A DNA stretch of 64,000 nt, taken from contig BDDD01005737.1 of the NCBI GenBank assembly GCA_001972305.1, positions 1 through 64,000 on the forward strand, written 5' to 3'. The translations under genes were made by a program, and so were the position numbers. This DNA comes from Cephalotus follicularis. Lineage: Eukaryota; Streptophyta; Magnoliopsida; Oxalidales; Cephalotaceae. The notes under the pieces are model-generated. The model was not told the DNA's origin and ran no database searches. It saw only the letters and a program-made list of their open reading frames with translations. Below are positions 45,201 through 57,452 of this stretch, piece after piece; position 1 is the stretch's first letter; each line of letters begins with the position of its first letter.

Positions 45201-45532
45201 GACCTTTCGAGGTATTGGATCAGATTGGCCGACTTATTTATTGGCTTGCTTTGCCTCCAGCCTTGTCGGGAGTTCATGAGGTGTTCCATGTTTCTCAGTT
45301 GAGAAGATATGTTAGAGATCCCTCACACATCATTGAGTACTGTCAGATTCAGCTAGAACCTGACTTGTCTTTTATCGAGACTCCTATACAGATTGTTGGT
45401 AGACATATCAGAGTATTGAGGAACAAGACCATTCATTTGGTTAGTGTTCTATGGTAGTATCATGGTTCAGTGGAGCGCACCTGGGAGCGCGAGGACGATA
45501 TGAGAGAGAAATATCCTTTTCTATTAGATTAA
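42265..45532 (+). pseudogene. G5 pol: protease, RT, RNase H, integrase, decayed
   Basis: Protease starts at once (LIDPGSSHSFIA, 42279). Reverse transcriptase runs 42700-43540 with stops after SVSP and at DYH, and the catalytic block reads [11 protein letters not shown], so the Asp-Asp pair is Glu-Asp. RNase H shows [17 protein letters not shown] and FTDRKSL (43700-43930), with frame changes near 43530 and 43755. Integrase (44250-45460) has the zinc motif CLTCQQ, DFVSGLP, VSDRDSRF and SDGLSERTIQ; all three D,D,E residues are present, unlike G3 and G6. Stops remain at several points (for example after MLRA at 44825). It ends TWEREDDMREKYPFLLD at 45532. Confidence 0.9.
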
Positions 45533-45549
45533 TTGATTGACTGATTTTT

Positions 45550-45562
45550 AAGGAGCGGAGAA
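45550..45562 (+). other. G5 polypurine tract
   Basis: AAGGAGCGGAGAA directly before the LTR start TGTAACGACCC. Confidence 0.85.
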
Positions 45563-47965
45563 TGTAACGACCCGAATTCCCCTTTTGTACTATTGAGCAC
45601 TGTTCATGCATATATTGTACTGTATTGGATTGTATTGGACATTGAGAGATGATTGGTTTGAGGTATTTCTATACCTATTGTTTATAGTATTGATAATATG
45701 CATGTATAATCGGGGTATTTTGGGCCGAGTTTCGGAAACATGGCTGGATTGACTATATAAGTCAACCCTTAGCCATTTCTCCATTACTTTTCCCATTTTC
45801 CCATTTCTCCTTCTCTCTCTATCCTTCTTCTCCTCTCTCTTGCTAGGCAGCCTCTCTTCTTCTTCACAGAAGCTCCGGGTTAGTCCTCCATCAGCAAAAT
45901 AGCATTTGCAAGTTTTGACTTGCCGCTTGAGCGAGATAGCAGCGGGTTCCTCAAGTTCACCAGCATAGAATCGACTATTAGCACAACTGTTGAAGCTCCG
46001 TTTCTAAGTAGGATTTCTTTACTTGAATTGCCTATTGTTGGATTGATTGATTGATTTGTTGAATTGAATGATTCAGTGATTGTATTGCATTGAATTGTGT
46101 TATAAGGGTTTTTAAATTGATTCCTTGATCTAACTGATCTAGGAAGATTGGAACTGTAAATTGAATATTGTAACAAGTTTTACTAACCTTAAAGGAGTGA
46201 TTTTAACCATTGGTTTTCAAATAATTGCTTTAAATTGGAATTTGACCTGAGATCGGCTTCATTTTCTGCTAAAAAACTGGTTTTTCCTAGCACAGACGTT
46301 GATGCCTAGCCCATTGGCGTCAATGCCTTGAGCTTTTGAACTATTTTACTGAGGTTTTATCTGACGTTAGCGTCAACGCGTATCTTTGGCGTTGACGTGT
46401 ACGATTTGGGATTTCTTTCTCCCAGGTAAGACGTCAACGCAAATCATATAAGCCATCTCAGTGTTGACGTTTTCTGTTTACGCGTCAATGCCTTAACCCA
46501 AGGACGTCAACGCCTAAACCTACTAGTTTTTAAAAATGCGATGCGCGTCGACGTCTTCTGCCAAAGGCGTTGATGCTCATCAGCCTATTATTGAAAGTGA
46601 ATGTTAAGCGTCAACGCCTAACGCCTAACGCCTTGTTTTGGAAATTACTGTTTTAAACCTTTTTTTCAACTTCTTTTTACATTGTCGCTTGACCGGAGCC
46701 TCACTTGAGGTATTCAAGCGTTTGAAAACAGTCTTCCCTAGTTTTCAATGATTGCATCGATTCGTATTGATAAATTGACTGATTGAGCCATAGGCGATGA
46801 CCCAATGACCTTCTTTGACTGGATAGATGTTCTTTTCTATCTCGTTAATTTGATTATCACCGTCTATCGGCTATTGATTAATTGATTGATTGAGCCATAA
46901 GTGTCGTGAATCTAAGTTCGGAACTTTGGACACATATTCCCATTTCTCCATTAGACATCACCACTTATTGGCATTGTATAGACAGATTGATTGTATTGTA
47001 TGGATTCTATAGAGCGACCTTATGACCTACACCAGCATGTTTGGCGGTTGACTTTGTCCACCTATTTTGTCGATCATGTCATTTATTGTATTGACCTTAT
47101 GACGAGCAATACTATTACCGACTGGTGATTGATGCACCCAGAGGGCCGTAGCTCCCCGACGGTAGTAGCTCCCCCATGGTTGATGCTCATCGATACTGTA
47201 TTGACACACCCGTAGGCTGGAAGATCTATGAGTCCCAGACCTGATCAGTCTGAGACAAGTAGATAGATCTCCCACCTTTTTCGAAGGACTACCTTCCGTG
47301 GGATTGATCACTGCCACGGATTGACATTGTATTGACCCGAGGTCGCATGCTCTATATGAAAAGATTGATTGATTGTGTGTTTTATACACCACCACCGAGT
47401 GTCTGCCATTGATTGATTGTTATAGATCCCATCCATATACAATGTTATGGGCCAGTGTCATATGGATAGTTAGATCGCCAATTGTATGCATGCATTTTCC
47501 ATATCATGCATTGTTATTGTACACAGGACACGATATTGTATAATCCACCACGAATATTGCACACTGTACATGCATACATGTTGCATGCGGCATTTTCTTA
47601 GCCTTGTGGCTAACCCCATCCTACGGGGTGAGGCTGTGTGTGCATTCTTGTGTGGCATAGGTAGGGCAGCAAGTAGCAGCGGACAGAAGAATTGAAGATT
47701 CATTTTGACCGCCTAACTGTTTTGTTTTAGCAGAGCTTGTATTGTAATCTGTATTGAAAAGATTGATAATTAGTATCGTATTGTATCGTATTGACGGATT
47801 ATTGTTATGGTTTCGCAAGAGAATTATATTTTATCTTCCGTATATTGAGATGTATTGTAAAGTTTTTAGTTTTTTATATTTTTATATTGCTAGTCCCGAC
47901 CATTGTATTGTGTATTGGATTGAGAGTAATGCCACGTGTCCATCCTCTGAGCGCGGGGTGTGACA
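45563..47965 (+). repeat. G5 3' LTR (2.4 kb)
   Basis: Starts TGTAACGACCCGAATTCCCC and ends GGGGTGTGACA. It contains a cluster of GCGTCAACGCC/GCGTCGACGT motifs at 46290-46640 and frequent TATTGATTGATTGA stretches. It does not align with the G4 LTR beyond the general ends. No gene was recognised. Confidence 0.88.
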
Positions 47966-48308
47966 TGCCATCCGCAAGATAGAAACTAACTCCTTCAGTG
48001 TCACTTCTAACTTGCTCATGTGAAAATTCTCCACAAACAGTGAGAACGATCAAGGGACAGATGTAAGTATAAGATCTATATACATATCGTGATCCATGAC
48101 AAACCCTAATTGAGCAAGTTTCTCAATCATGTCTATCATCTCCAGTCCATGATCATGAACATAAGCTCTCTCTAACATTTGCGCCTTGAAGAGCTTGCGT
48201 GAGAGATTAAACCTTCGAGTCCTAGACTCATCCCCTTACATATCCTGAATATGGAGTAGTATAGCGGATAAGGTCTCCATCTTCTCGTACTTGCATTGCA
48301 GCTCTGGC
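47966..48308 (-). pseudogene. Copia gag fragment (UBN2-type), cut on both sides
   Basis: The minus strand reads a copia gag segment: ELQCKYEKMETLSAILLHIQ (compare C2 gag ELQRQCENLQPLRAILMQLK), then MIDMIEKLAQLGFVMD, MYIDLILTSVP and KLEVTLKELVSILR, the usual order in copia gag. There are stops and no start. It is bounded left by the G5 LTR and right by the C2 LTR. It belongs to a minus-strand copia element whose leader lies at 57453-58540. Confidence 0.8.
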
Positions 48309-50141
48309 TGTTAGAGAGAGTGTGACCCGTCAAGCCACTAGGTGGTTCGATGTACTTCTACTCTGCTCATTTTATATACAGTCTTGTTCTATTCATGTTA
48401 CATTGTGTAAATTGTATTTATTATTGGCATAACTGTATATGTTTAATCACATAATCGAAGCATGACACTGCTTACATATATGGTGCCCTGTCACATCAAA
48501 GGGTTGGTTGTCGAGCCAAGGGCTATGAGAGCGACTTCCTTATTCCCTGTGACTAAACTATTCCAAGTCATAGGTTCAATTACTATGGCCATTTGTGAAC
48601 CGGACAGACTTGTCGTATTGTGCTTGCTCTCACGAATGAGAGGGTAGAGTATCTCATTGCCACTTGGACTGAATCCTAAAGCTAATATGGAATGCGTGCT
48701 GGGAGCATGTACACTGAACTTGACCCACCATGGGAATTCTATTTGGATGGTCACATATCCCGTGTCAATATAGTTTCCCATCTGAGACAGTAGTGTATAG
48801 ACTCTACGATTCTAGCAAGTTCTTGATGGACTTGTCTAATCCTTAGACCTGAGCGGCTACTGTGGATTGCATAGAAACTGTCTGACTTTGATTTCTGCCC
48901 TACCTAGTTCTTTCGCGGGACTGGCAAACAGGCATATTTTGGGTCTTGCAGGATTTATGTGAATGTAAGTGAGTACGCAATAAGAAATCGTCACACCTAA
49001 TATGAGGGTGATTGGCTCTATAGTTTCTGGAAAGGCTTCTTGATAGTCATGATGGTAAAATACGGATTTATAGATACCGGCATAACTAGAGTTGACACGT
49101 ATCCTTAACCTAGGCCCTGATCAGAGTCGAGGATGACAAGGGATTATAGTACATGGTAACTGTTGTCAAGATAAAGTATCGGATGTATTGGAAACGGACT
49201 TAATTGTGGAAATTAATCAAGGGATTAATTTACACACATGGAATATGATAGTCATAGGTTCAGGGTCTTAAAAGTAGTCAAGGAATATTTATGGTAAGTT
49301 TACTTAAGAGCAAGGCTTCTTAGTAACACACCATTATTACCGATTAATTCTGAACTTTCGGGTCCCGCTTCACTACTATATGTATTAGATACGTATATCG
49401 TATTGTTTGATAACGTGTGATAGCACATGTTATATCGTGGTGTATTAGTGATGTTACGTGACTAATTAGCTGACGTAATATACTAATATGATTTTGGTGT
49501 TAAATAATAATTAGATTATTATTTTATTCTCTAATCTCTCAATCTCTCTACACGTCGCTTGCATGCTTCTCATTGGCTGTTATTAAATGCATGAAGCATT
49601 ATCGCCTATTGGTTATTACATAACCTGCATGGCGAGTAATAACAGTTAGAAGATTAACACGTTTTACTCTTCTTATCCAAGACTTATGTCATGCGTTGTC
49701 ATGAAGCCAGATAAGGAATGCTGAATTGATTTCAAAATAGAGATAAAATCTGTTAACGTGTTTTATCCTAATGGCAGGCTTCATGGTGATCCACACTTGG
49801 TGGATCACGACTCTGGTTTTGAGATAGCATAAAAGAGAGAGGCAACGTGTATGAAAAAGGGAGATTTCTTGCTCCTGGTAAAAAAAATGTTTTACCAGAG
49901 AGAGAGAGATAGCATTTGTGCATTGGTTTGTTCTTAGTGTAGAACAAAACAAAGAGAAAGAAAACAATACCGAAACACACCGCAATCTGATTAGTTGATT
50001 AGAGATCCTGGCATGATTATATTCGTTTATGGTATTAGATAATGGTCGTTCATTGTTTTGAGCCACTTTAATGAAAATTAAAGTTGAACAATCAAGCTAC
50101 CTAATGCCTAAAATGACCATAATCTAAGTTTTATTCATACA
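48309..50141 (+). repeat. C2 5' LTR (1.83 kb)
   Basis: Starts TGTTAGAGAGAGTGTGACCC and ends ATTCATACA just before the primer site. It matches the 3' LTR closely, but the 3' copy has extra bases near 56300-56360 (a segment absent at 49025). Solo LTR B (23275-25477) is a related copy. Confidence 0.9.
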
Positions 50142-50143
50142 AT

Positions 50144-50155
50144 TGGTATCAGAGT
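50144..50155 (+). other. C2 primer-binding site
   Basis: TGGTATCAGAGT, two bases after the LTR end; complementary to initiator tRNA-Met except for the last base. Confidence 0.88.
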
Positions 50156-51855
50156 GTACTAATCAACCCCAGTTAAACATTGTTTTTGGTTTTTTGTGGC
50201 TGTTTTGTATTAAAATTCTGGCACTGTTCGTCCTGTTGATGTTTAACCATCGACGCTATAGCTAGTGGAAAAGCCATGGCGTCGACAGTTAGACAAAAGC
50301 GTCAACGCTAAGGCTAGTGTTAAAGCCATGGCGTCGATGCTTAAAGAATTAAAAATAGCGTACAAAACATACCAAGCGTCGACGCTAAGGGCTAGTGGTA
50401 AAGCCATGCCGTCGACGCTTAAGGTATTAAGCGGCGAACTTAGTTTAAAGCGCGGATGGTTTCGCATAGGCGTCGTTGTTAGCGTCGACGCTTAGCTTGA
50501 AACCATTGATGCTTATAACTAGGCGTCGACGCTTTAGACAGGACATGTACGGAATTTTGGTTATGTGGTTTGTAATCCCAGTGTTGTTGGATTTTGATTA
50601 ATTCAGTGGGAGTTTTACCATATTATGCCACATTCGATTTGATTAGCCATCGAAAATTAAAATTGTTAAGTTTTCATTCAATTTTATATTATATATAATT
50701 TTGGATGTGTTATGCATGATGGTAAGGCTAAGGGACTTGACCTAGATTTTTGTTTCTTTTGTGGATGTTTAATTTGCTTTATTATTTTATTGGGTTTGTA
50801 ATTTGATGGCATGCGAGCACCTTAATTTCTTATTTTTGATTCCTCTCTAGGATAGATTCTTTTCTTTAAAATTTAAGTGTAAATTTTATTAAAAGCTTTG
50901 TAAGCAAAATGAGGAGAATCGATGGAGAGGAAAATCAAGAAAGCTGCAAAACCAAGATGAAGGCCATGGATGCATGGTATTTTTATAATAAAGTAGAATT
51001 AAATAGTGTACCTAGGACACCCGGTGATAACATTGACTCATGTGAATCACCATAGAATTGTCCCCAGCCTAACCATATTTTATGTTGTACTTCGGATGCA
51101 TGTGTTGGACAATTGGTCCAATTACGTCATGGCATGTAAGCCGTAATTAATTGGATTTGGTTAAGATAACCAATGAATTAATTAATGGATCGGCTTAAGT
51201 AAAATGTGAGACCTAAAATCCCTCCAATGATGAAATAATAAGTCTTAACGCCAGGGACACTAAGAGTGGCCCGACGTGACCTTCCATAATTCTCGTTGAG
51301 TGGCATTGACAGATTGTGGATTTGTTAGCTAAAGCTAAGGTCTGCGGTCTGTTTGGTGTCATGTCAATGTCAGTATTAGATACTGCAAGGAAATCATAAT
51401 GTTCTGCATTTGGACACGTAAACGTGTGGATGTCAAAACATGTGTATTACTTTGAGGACTGTGGGTGTAGACTTATACTGGCTCTAATGGTTTGTCATGC
51501 TAAAGCTGAGATCATATTGAGCTGGTAGGCTGAAGATATGATTGGATCTTACACAAGTATGTGAGATTAGATCCCGAGCTGTGTAAATTGGCAGGTGAGC
51601 CTACCTATCGTGGGCGTTATGGTTTGTCATGCTAAAGCTGAGGCCATGATATGCTGAGGTATATTCCAATCCCCACTAGGAGAATAGATCTCCCGAATTC
51701 CACGTGGAGGTGGGGGATACGATTAGAATAGTGGGAGGAACCATAAGCACTAAAGACCAAGTGTTATGGTAGTAACATGGAAAATGGAAAATAGAATATT
51801 TGCTAAGAATCTCTTTATTGTTTCCTATAGGTTGTGTCATATACTTTGCTAGAAA
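50156..51855 (+). other. C2 leader (1.7 kb) with a GCGTCGACGC cluster
   Basis: An untranslated leader between the primer site and gag. Its first part (50241-50530) holds about eight copies or near-copies of GCGTCGACGCTTA, several followed by the phrase AGCCATGGCGTCGA. The rest has repeats of GGTTTGTCATGCTAAAGCTG (51490, 51620). The leader is homologous to minus-strand sequence at 57453-58540. No ORF was recognised. Confidence 0.75.
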
Positions 51856-52548
51856 ATGTCTGTCAGCGCCGCAATTGCAAAAGTCTTAGAGACTAAAAAA
51901 CTGGCTGGGCCAAATTTCCTCGATTGGCAGCGAATTTTGCTTCTTATTTTAGGAAGCTTAAATGTTTCTCATGTTTTGATTGAAGAACCCCCGGTACTAT
52001 GTACCAACCCTTTTGAGGACCACAAGGCTATGGTGGCCAAGTTGTGGTTTGACAATGACCAAGCACATTACCTAGCAATTGAAGGCATGATGTGTGAATT
52101 GCAAAGGCAATGTGAGAATTTACAGCCCTTACGTGCCATACTGATGCAACTCAAGGAGTTGTATGGCACATAGTCCATGACCGATGAGGTATACTTTAAC
52201 CTTGATGGGTTGGAATCGTCTGTAAAGCCTTTTCCATTTGATGGAACCACCTCTAAGAGGGGTAGTTCCAAGAGTAAGACCCTAATGGAGAGGCTGCTCG
52301 GTCGAAGGGGTGCTGCTAAGAATAGGATTCAGTGGCTTAAAAGGAAGAGGGCTTGCTTCTTCTGCGAAAGGCCAGGACATTGGAAAAAGGATTGCAAGGA
52401 GTTACTTGCTTCCACTGGTGCCTCAGGTTCAGGTACTTACATGATTGAGCTTCATGTAGCTTCTAATATTAGTTCTACTTGGGTAATAGACACTGGTTGT
52501 GGTACTAATATTTGCAATTCTTGGCAGGGTCTAAGAAGCGCAAGGTAG
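51856..52548 (+). pseudogene. C2 gag and start of protease
   Basis: Gag begins at ATG 51856 (GPNFLDWQRIL) and runs to LKELYG, then a stop at 52171-52173. The next frame (52177) continues with a basic segment, the zinc knuckle CFFCERPGHWKKDC (about 52354-52395) and the protease motif WVIDTGCGTNIC (about 52480). The mid-gag part present in the fragment at 47966-48308 is missing here, so a deletion of perhaps 80-100 codons removed it. Confidence 0.85.
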
Positions 52549-52549
52549 C

Positions 52550-55500
52550 TTAGAGCTGAAGAAGCAGTGGACCTACGACTGGGTGATGGATCAAGGATCA
52601 TTACTAAAGTTGTAGGAGTTTATGATTTACATTTGCCTTGTGGTTTTGTAATAAGTTGAATCCTTGTTATTTAGTTGAGAACTTAATACGGAACATTGTG
52701 AGTGTTTCGTACCTTTATAAATTGGGCTTGGAGCTTGATTTTAAAGCTTATGGTTGTTCTCTTTTGTCTTCTGACAAAAATATCATATGTGAGGGCCACA
52801 TTGATAATGGGATTTATGTATTGAATACTGATTACAAAACGGCATTGTCAATAGAACAAGGAACTAAAAGACAAAGAGAGAATAATGAAATTAATCAATC
52901 CTATACTTGGAACTGCATATTGGGTCATCCTAATGAAGCAAGGATGTCAAAGTTGGTTAATGATGGTATTTTGGGCATCAAGGACTTAGAGTCCTTTCCA
53001 ACATGTGAATCTTGCTTGCTTGGAAAAATGACCAAATCTCCCTTCTCCTATCAAGGAGAGAGGGAGGTGGATTTACTGGGTTTAATCAACACCGACGTCT
53101 GTGGACCTATGTCGGTCAGTAAACAAGAAGGATATCTTTACTTGATTACTTTTACCAATGATTTGTCACAGTACAGGTATGTGTTTCTGATGAGACACAA
53201 ATCAGATTCCTTTGAGAGGTTCAAGGAATTTAGAAATGAAGTAGAGAAGCAAACAGGTAAGCCCATTAAAACACTTCGATCAGATCGAGGGGGCGAGTAC
53301 TTGTCTACTGAGTTCCAGGATTATCTTAGAGATAATGGGATTCTCTCACAGTGGACCCCTCCAGGAACACCACAACATAATGGTGTGTCCGAACAAAGGA
53401 ATTGGACCTTGATGAATATGGTCCGGTCCATGATATCTTTTGCAGACCTCCCTACCTCTTTTTGGGGTTATGCACTGGAAACAACTGCATATGTCCTTAA
53501 CCGGATTCCTTCGAAATCCATTCCCTCTACTCCATACCAGGTATGGACAGGGAGGAAACCTAGCATGAACCATTTAAAGGTTTGGGGTTGTCCAGCTTAC
53601 GTTAGAAGGTTGGAACCTAGTAAGCTGGAGGCACGATCAGATCGGTGCCGGTTTGTGGGGTATCCCAAAGAAACGATAGGATATTATTTCTACCATCCTA
53701 GCGAACAAAAGGTGTTTGTTTCGCGTACTGCAGTTTTCCTGGAGAAGGAATACCTACTCGCAGGAAGCTGTGGGAGCAAAGTGAAACTCAAGGAGTTGCC
53801 ACTGGAAGAAACACCACAGAGCGGAAAGGAACTAGAGGCTAGTACCTCTAAAGACACAGATTGGATTAGATATCAGCATGAGATTAGATCTCATACAGGC
53901 ACTCCTACTGTGAGGAGATCAGGCAGGGTTTCAGCAGCGCCTGAGAGATATGGTTTTCTCGTTGAAGGCACTGATGAACCCAACGTCATTGAGGATGATG
54001 AGCCTGCTAGCTATTAGGAAGCAGTGCAAGGCACTGATTTCGAGGCATGGCTAGATGCCATGAAATCCGAGATGGATTCCATGTATGCCAACCGAGTTTG
54101 AAACTTGGTTGAAGCTCCCGAGGGCATAGTGCCTATTGGTTGCAAGTGGATCTTCAAGAAGAAGATTAGCACAAATGGAAATATTGAGACATACAAAGCG
54201 CGATTGGTGGGGAAAGGGTATAGACAGCGACATGGTGTCGATTATACCGAAACTTTCTCACCGGTTGCGATGGATTTTGCTTGCTATTACCGCTCATTAG
54301 ATTATGAGATTTGGCAAATGGATGTCAAAACTGCGTTCTTAAATGGACATCTTGAAGAGGACATTTATATGTCCCAACCTGAGTGGTTTACATCCACAGA
54401 ATCTTCACACATGGTGTGCAAGCTTAAGAGGTCGATCTATGGCCTAAAGCAAGCATATAGGAGCTGGAACATACGTTTTGATGAGGCTATCAAGTCTTTT
54501 GGCTTCATTAAAAACGTAGATGAGCCTTGTGTCTACCGGAAACAGGAAAACTCAGGTATCACTTTCTTCGTGCTATACGTGGATGAAATCCTAATCATTG
54601 GGAATGATGTAGGGATGTTGCAGTCTGTGAAAGTATGGCTTGCCAAGAACTTCTCCATGAAGGATTTGGGAGAAGTCTCATACATTCTTGGTATAAAGAT
54701 CTATATAGATAGATCTAGTAGGTTGCTTGGGCTTTCTCAAAGCCAGTACATCAGCAAAGTGCTGAAATGTTTCAGTATGGAGAATTCCAAATGGGGCTTA
54801 TTGCCAATAGGCCATGGAATTCAACTTTCTCAGAAGATGTCCCCGCAGACATCTGAGGAAAAGGTAGTCATGAGTTGGATGCCCTATGCTTCGGCTGTGG
54901 GATCGATCTTGTATGCCATACTATGTACTAGGTCTGATATTGCACATGCCTTGGGAATGGTAAGTCGATTTTAGTTCAATCCCGGTATGAAACACTGGGA
55001 AGTAGTCAAAGGGATCCTTAAGTACCATAAGAGGACTCAGGATGCTTTCTTGATCTACGGTGGAGATAGTGAGTTGAAATTGGAGGGATACACTGACTCT
55101 AGTTTCAATAGTGATCCGGATGATCACAAAATAGTGTCGAGATATGTCTATATCCTGAATGGCGGTGCTGTGAGTTGGAGAAGCTCAAAACAGGAAACTA
55201 CAGCAGACTCCATAACGGAAGCAGAGTATATAGAAGCCTCAGATGCTGCAAAGGAGGGTGTTTGGATGCGTAAGTTCATAGCTAAACTTGGAGTGGTTCC
55301 AACCATTAGTCATCCTGTAGTTCTCTACTGTGACAATAATGGGGCTGTTGGACAAGCCAAGGAACCCAGGTCTCACCAACGGTCCAAGCATATCCAGCGA
55401 CGTTATCGCTGGATACGTGAGATCATAGACAGAGGAGACATTGTTTTAGAGAGGGTTTCCTCAAAGGAAAATTTAGCAGACCCACTTACTAAAGCTCTTA

Positions 55501-55586
55501 GTAGTAATGTATTCATGCATCATCGGAGTATCATGCGCTTGAACTATAGGGCTTCATGGCTTGAGGGCCAAGTGGGAGATTGTTAG
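52550..55586 (+). pseudogene. C2 pol: integrase, reverse transcriptase, RNase H
   Basis: The longest frame (52638-54017) has the GAG-pre-integrase motif WNCILGHPN ... CESC, with Asn where the first zinc-binding His is expected, and integrase with NTDVCGP, LRSDRGGEY and HNGVSEQRN, keeping all three catalytic residues. Stops follow at 54015-54017 and near 54100. Reverse transcriptase (54105-54974) has lost bases near 54270 after FSPVAM, and its catalytic box reads YVDEILIIGND, so the second Asp of YVDD is Glu. RNase H (54987-55586) shows YTDSSFN, ITEAEYIEASDA and CDNNGAV. The final stop TAG (55584-55586) lies inside the first six bases of the 3' LTR (TGTTAG). Confidence 0.92.
55570..55580 (+). 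other. C2 polypurine tract
   Basis: AAGTGGGAGAT immediately before the LTR start TGTTAGAGAG; the usual copia form. It is also coding for the end of RNase H. Confidence 0.85.
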
Positions 55587-57325
55587 AGAGAGTGTGACCC
55601 GTCAAGCCACTAGGTGGTTCGATGTACTTCTACTATGCTCATTTTATATACAGTCTTGTTCTATTCATGTTACATTGTGCAAATTGTATTTATTATTGGC
55701 ATAACTGTATGTGTTTAATCACATAAACGAAAACGACATTGCTTACATATATGGTGCCTTGTCACATCAAAGGGTTGGTTGTCGAGCCAAGGGTTATGAG
55801 AGCGACTTCCTTATTCCCTGTGACTAAACTGTTCCAAGTCATAGGTTCACTTACTATGGGCATTTGTGAACCGAACAGACTTGTCGTATTGTGCTTGCTC
55901 TCGCGAATGAGAGGGTGGAGTATCTCATTGCCACTTGGATTGAATCCTAAAGCTAATATGGGGTGTGTGCTGGGAGCATGTACACTGAACTTGTCCCACC
56001 ATGAGAATTCTATTTGGATGGTCACATATCCCGTGTCAATAGAGTTTCCCATCCGAGACAGTAGTGTATAGACTCTACGAGTCTAGCAAGTTCTTGATGG
56101 ACTTGTCTGATCCTTAGACCTGAGCGGCTACTGTGCATTGCATAGAAACTGTCTGACTTTGATTTCTACCCTACCTAGTTCTTTCGCGAGACTGGCAAAC
56201 AGACAGATTTTGGGTCTTGCAGGATTTATATGAATGTAAGTGAGTGCGCAATAAGCAATCGTCACACCTGATGTGAGGGTGATTGGCTCTATAGTATCTG
56301 TATTCATTGTGGACTTTGAAATACCTGGCTAGGTTATGACAAGTTGGAACCTAGGGTTTCCAGAAAGGCTTGTCGATAGTCATGATAGTAAAATACGGAT
56401 TTATAGATACCGACATATCTAGGGTTGACACGTATCCTTACCCTAGGCCGTGATCGGAGCCGAGGATGACGAGGGATTAAAGTACACGGTAACTGTTGTC
56501 AGGATAAAGTATCAGATGTATCGGAAACGGACTTAATTATGGAAATTAATCAAGGGATTAATTTACACACCTGGAATATGATAGTCATAGGTTCATGGGC
56601 TTAAAAGTAGTCAAGGACTATTTATGGTAAGTTTACTTAAGAGCAAGCCGTCTTAGTAACACACCATCGTTACCGATTAATTCCGGACTTTCGGGTCCCG
56701 CCTCACGAGTATATGTATTATATACGTATATCGTATTATTTTAGAACGTGTGATAGCACATGCTATATCGTGGTGTATTAGTGATGCTACGTGACTAATT
56801 AGTTGATGTAATATACTAATATGATTTTGGTATTAAAAAATAATTGGATTATTATTTTATTCTCTAATCTCTCAATCTCTCTACACGTCGCTTGCATGCT
56901 TCTCATTGGCTGTTATTAAACGCATGAAGCATTATCGCCTATTGGTCATTAGATAACCTGCATGGCGAGTAACAGCAGTTAGAAGAGTAACACGTTTTAC
57001 TCTTCTTATCCAAGCCGTATGTCATGCGTTGTCATGAAGCCAAATAAGGAATGCTAAATTGATTTCAAAATAGAGATAAAATCTGTTAACACGTTTTATC
57101 CTAATGGTAGGCTTAATGGTGATCCACACTTGGTGGATCACAACTCTGGTTTTGAGATAGCATAAAAGAGAGAGGCAACGTGTATGAAAAAGAGAGACTT
57201 CTTGCTCCTGGTAAAAAAAATGTTTTAACAGAGAGAGAGATAGCATTTGTGCATTGGTTTGTTCTTAGTGTAGAACAAAACAAAGAGAAAGAAAACAATA
57301 CCGAAACACACCGCAATCTGATTAT
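55581..57325 (+). repeat. C2 3' LTR, 3' end missing
   Basis: Collinear with the 5' LTR up to CCGCAATCTGATTA. The 5' LTR then continues about 150 bases more (to 50141). Here it changes abruptly to hAT-like sequence. Confidence 0.9.
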
Positions 57326-57449
57326 AATTTATTATATATCAGGGCAGGTTCGGTTCGGGTACGGGTTGATTGCGATATTACCATATCCGCCCCTATTGTG
57401 CGGGTTCAGTTCAGGAATCCATGGATACGAGTGAAATTGACATCCCTAC
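57326..57449. mobile_element. hAT-like MITE fragment
   Basis: The right end on the minus strand reads TAGGGATGTCAATTTCACTCG, the known style of plant hAT/MITE termini. The body has GGTTCGGTTCGGGTACGGGT, also usual in that class. The left end is cut at the C2 LTR. Confidence 0.6.
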
Positions 57450-57452
57450 TTC

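Larger units (their letters stand above)
42265..47965 (+). mobile_element. G5: Ty3/gypsy element lacking its 5' LTR and gag, fused to G4
   Basis: Begins inside protease with no LTR, primer site or gag, and runs through pol and a polypurine tract to a complete 3' LTR. That LTR differs from the G4 LTR, so G4 and G5 are separate families joined by a deletion. The flank after the LTR is TGCCA, inside copia gag sequence. Confidence 0.85.
48309..57325 (+). mobile_element. C2: Ty1/copia element with truncated 3' LTR
   Basis: Order: 5' LTR, primer site, long leader with palindrome cluster, gag, protease, integrase, reverse transcriptase, RNase H, polypurine tract, 3' LTR. It inserted in the gag of another copia element of opposite orientation. 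The 3' LTR lacks its last 150 or so bases, so the target duplication is lost. Integrase before RT defines it as Ty1/copia. Confidence 0.92.

Noticed and set aside
25866..47965. G4 5' LTR and G5 3' LTR as the pair of one element.
   Set aside because: They start and end alike in general form but differ in body, and a duplicated protease at 42279 shows two elements.
48491..48781. A 96-codon frame repeated at 55762-56052.
   Set aside because: It sits in the C2 LTRs in both cases, on the strand opposite to the element, and has no motif.
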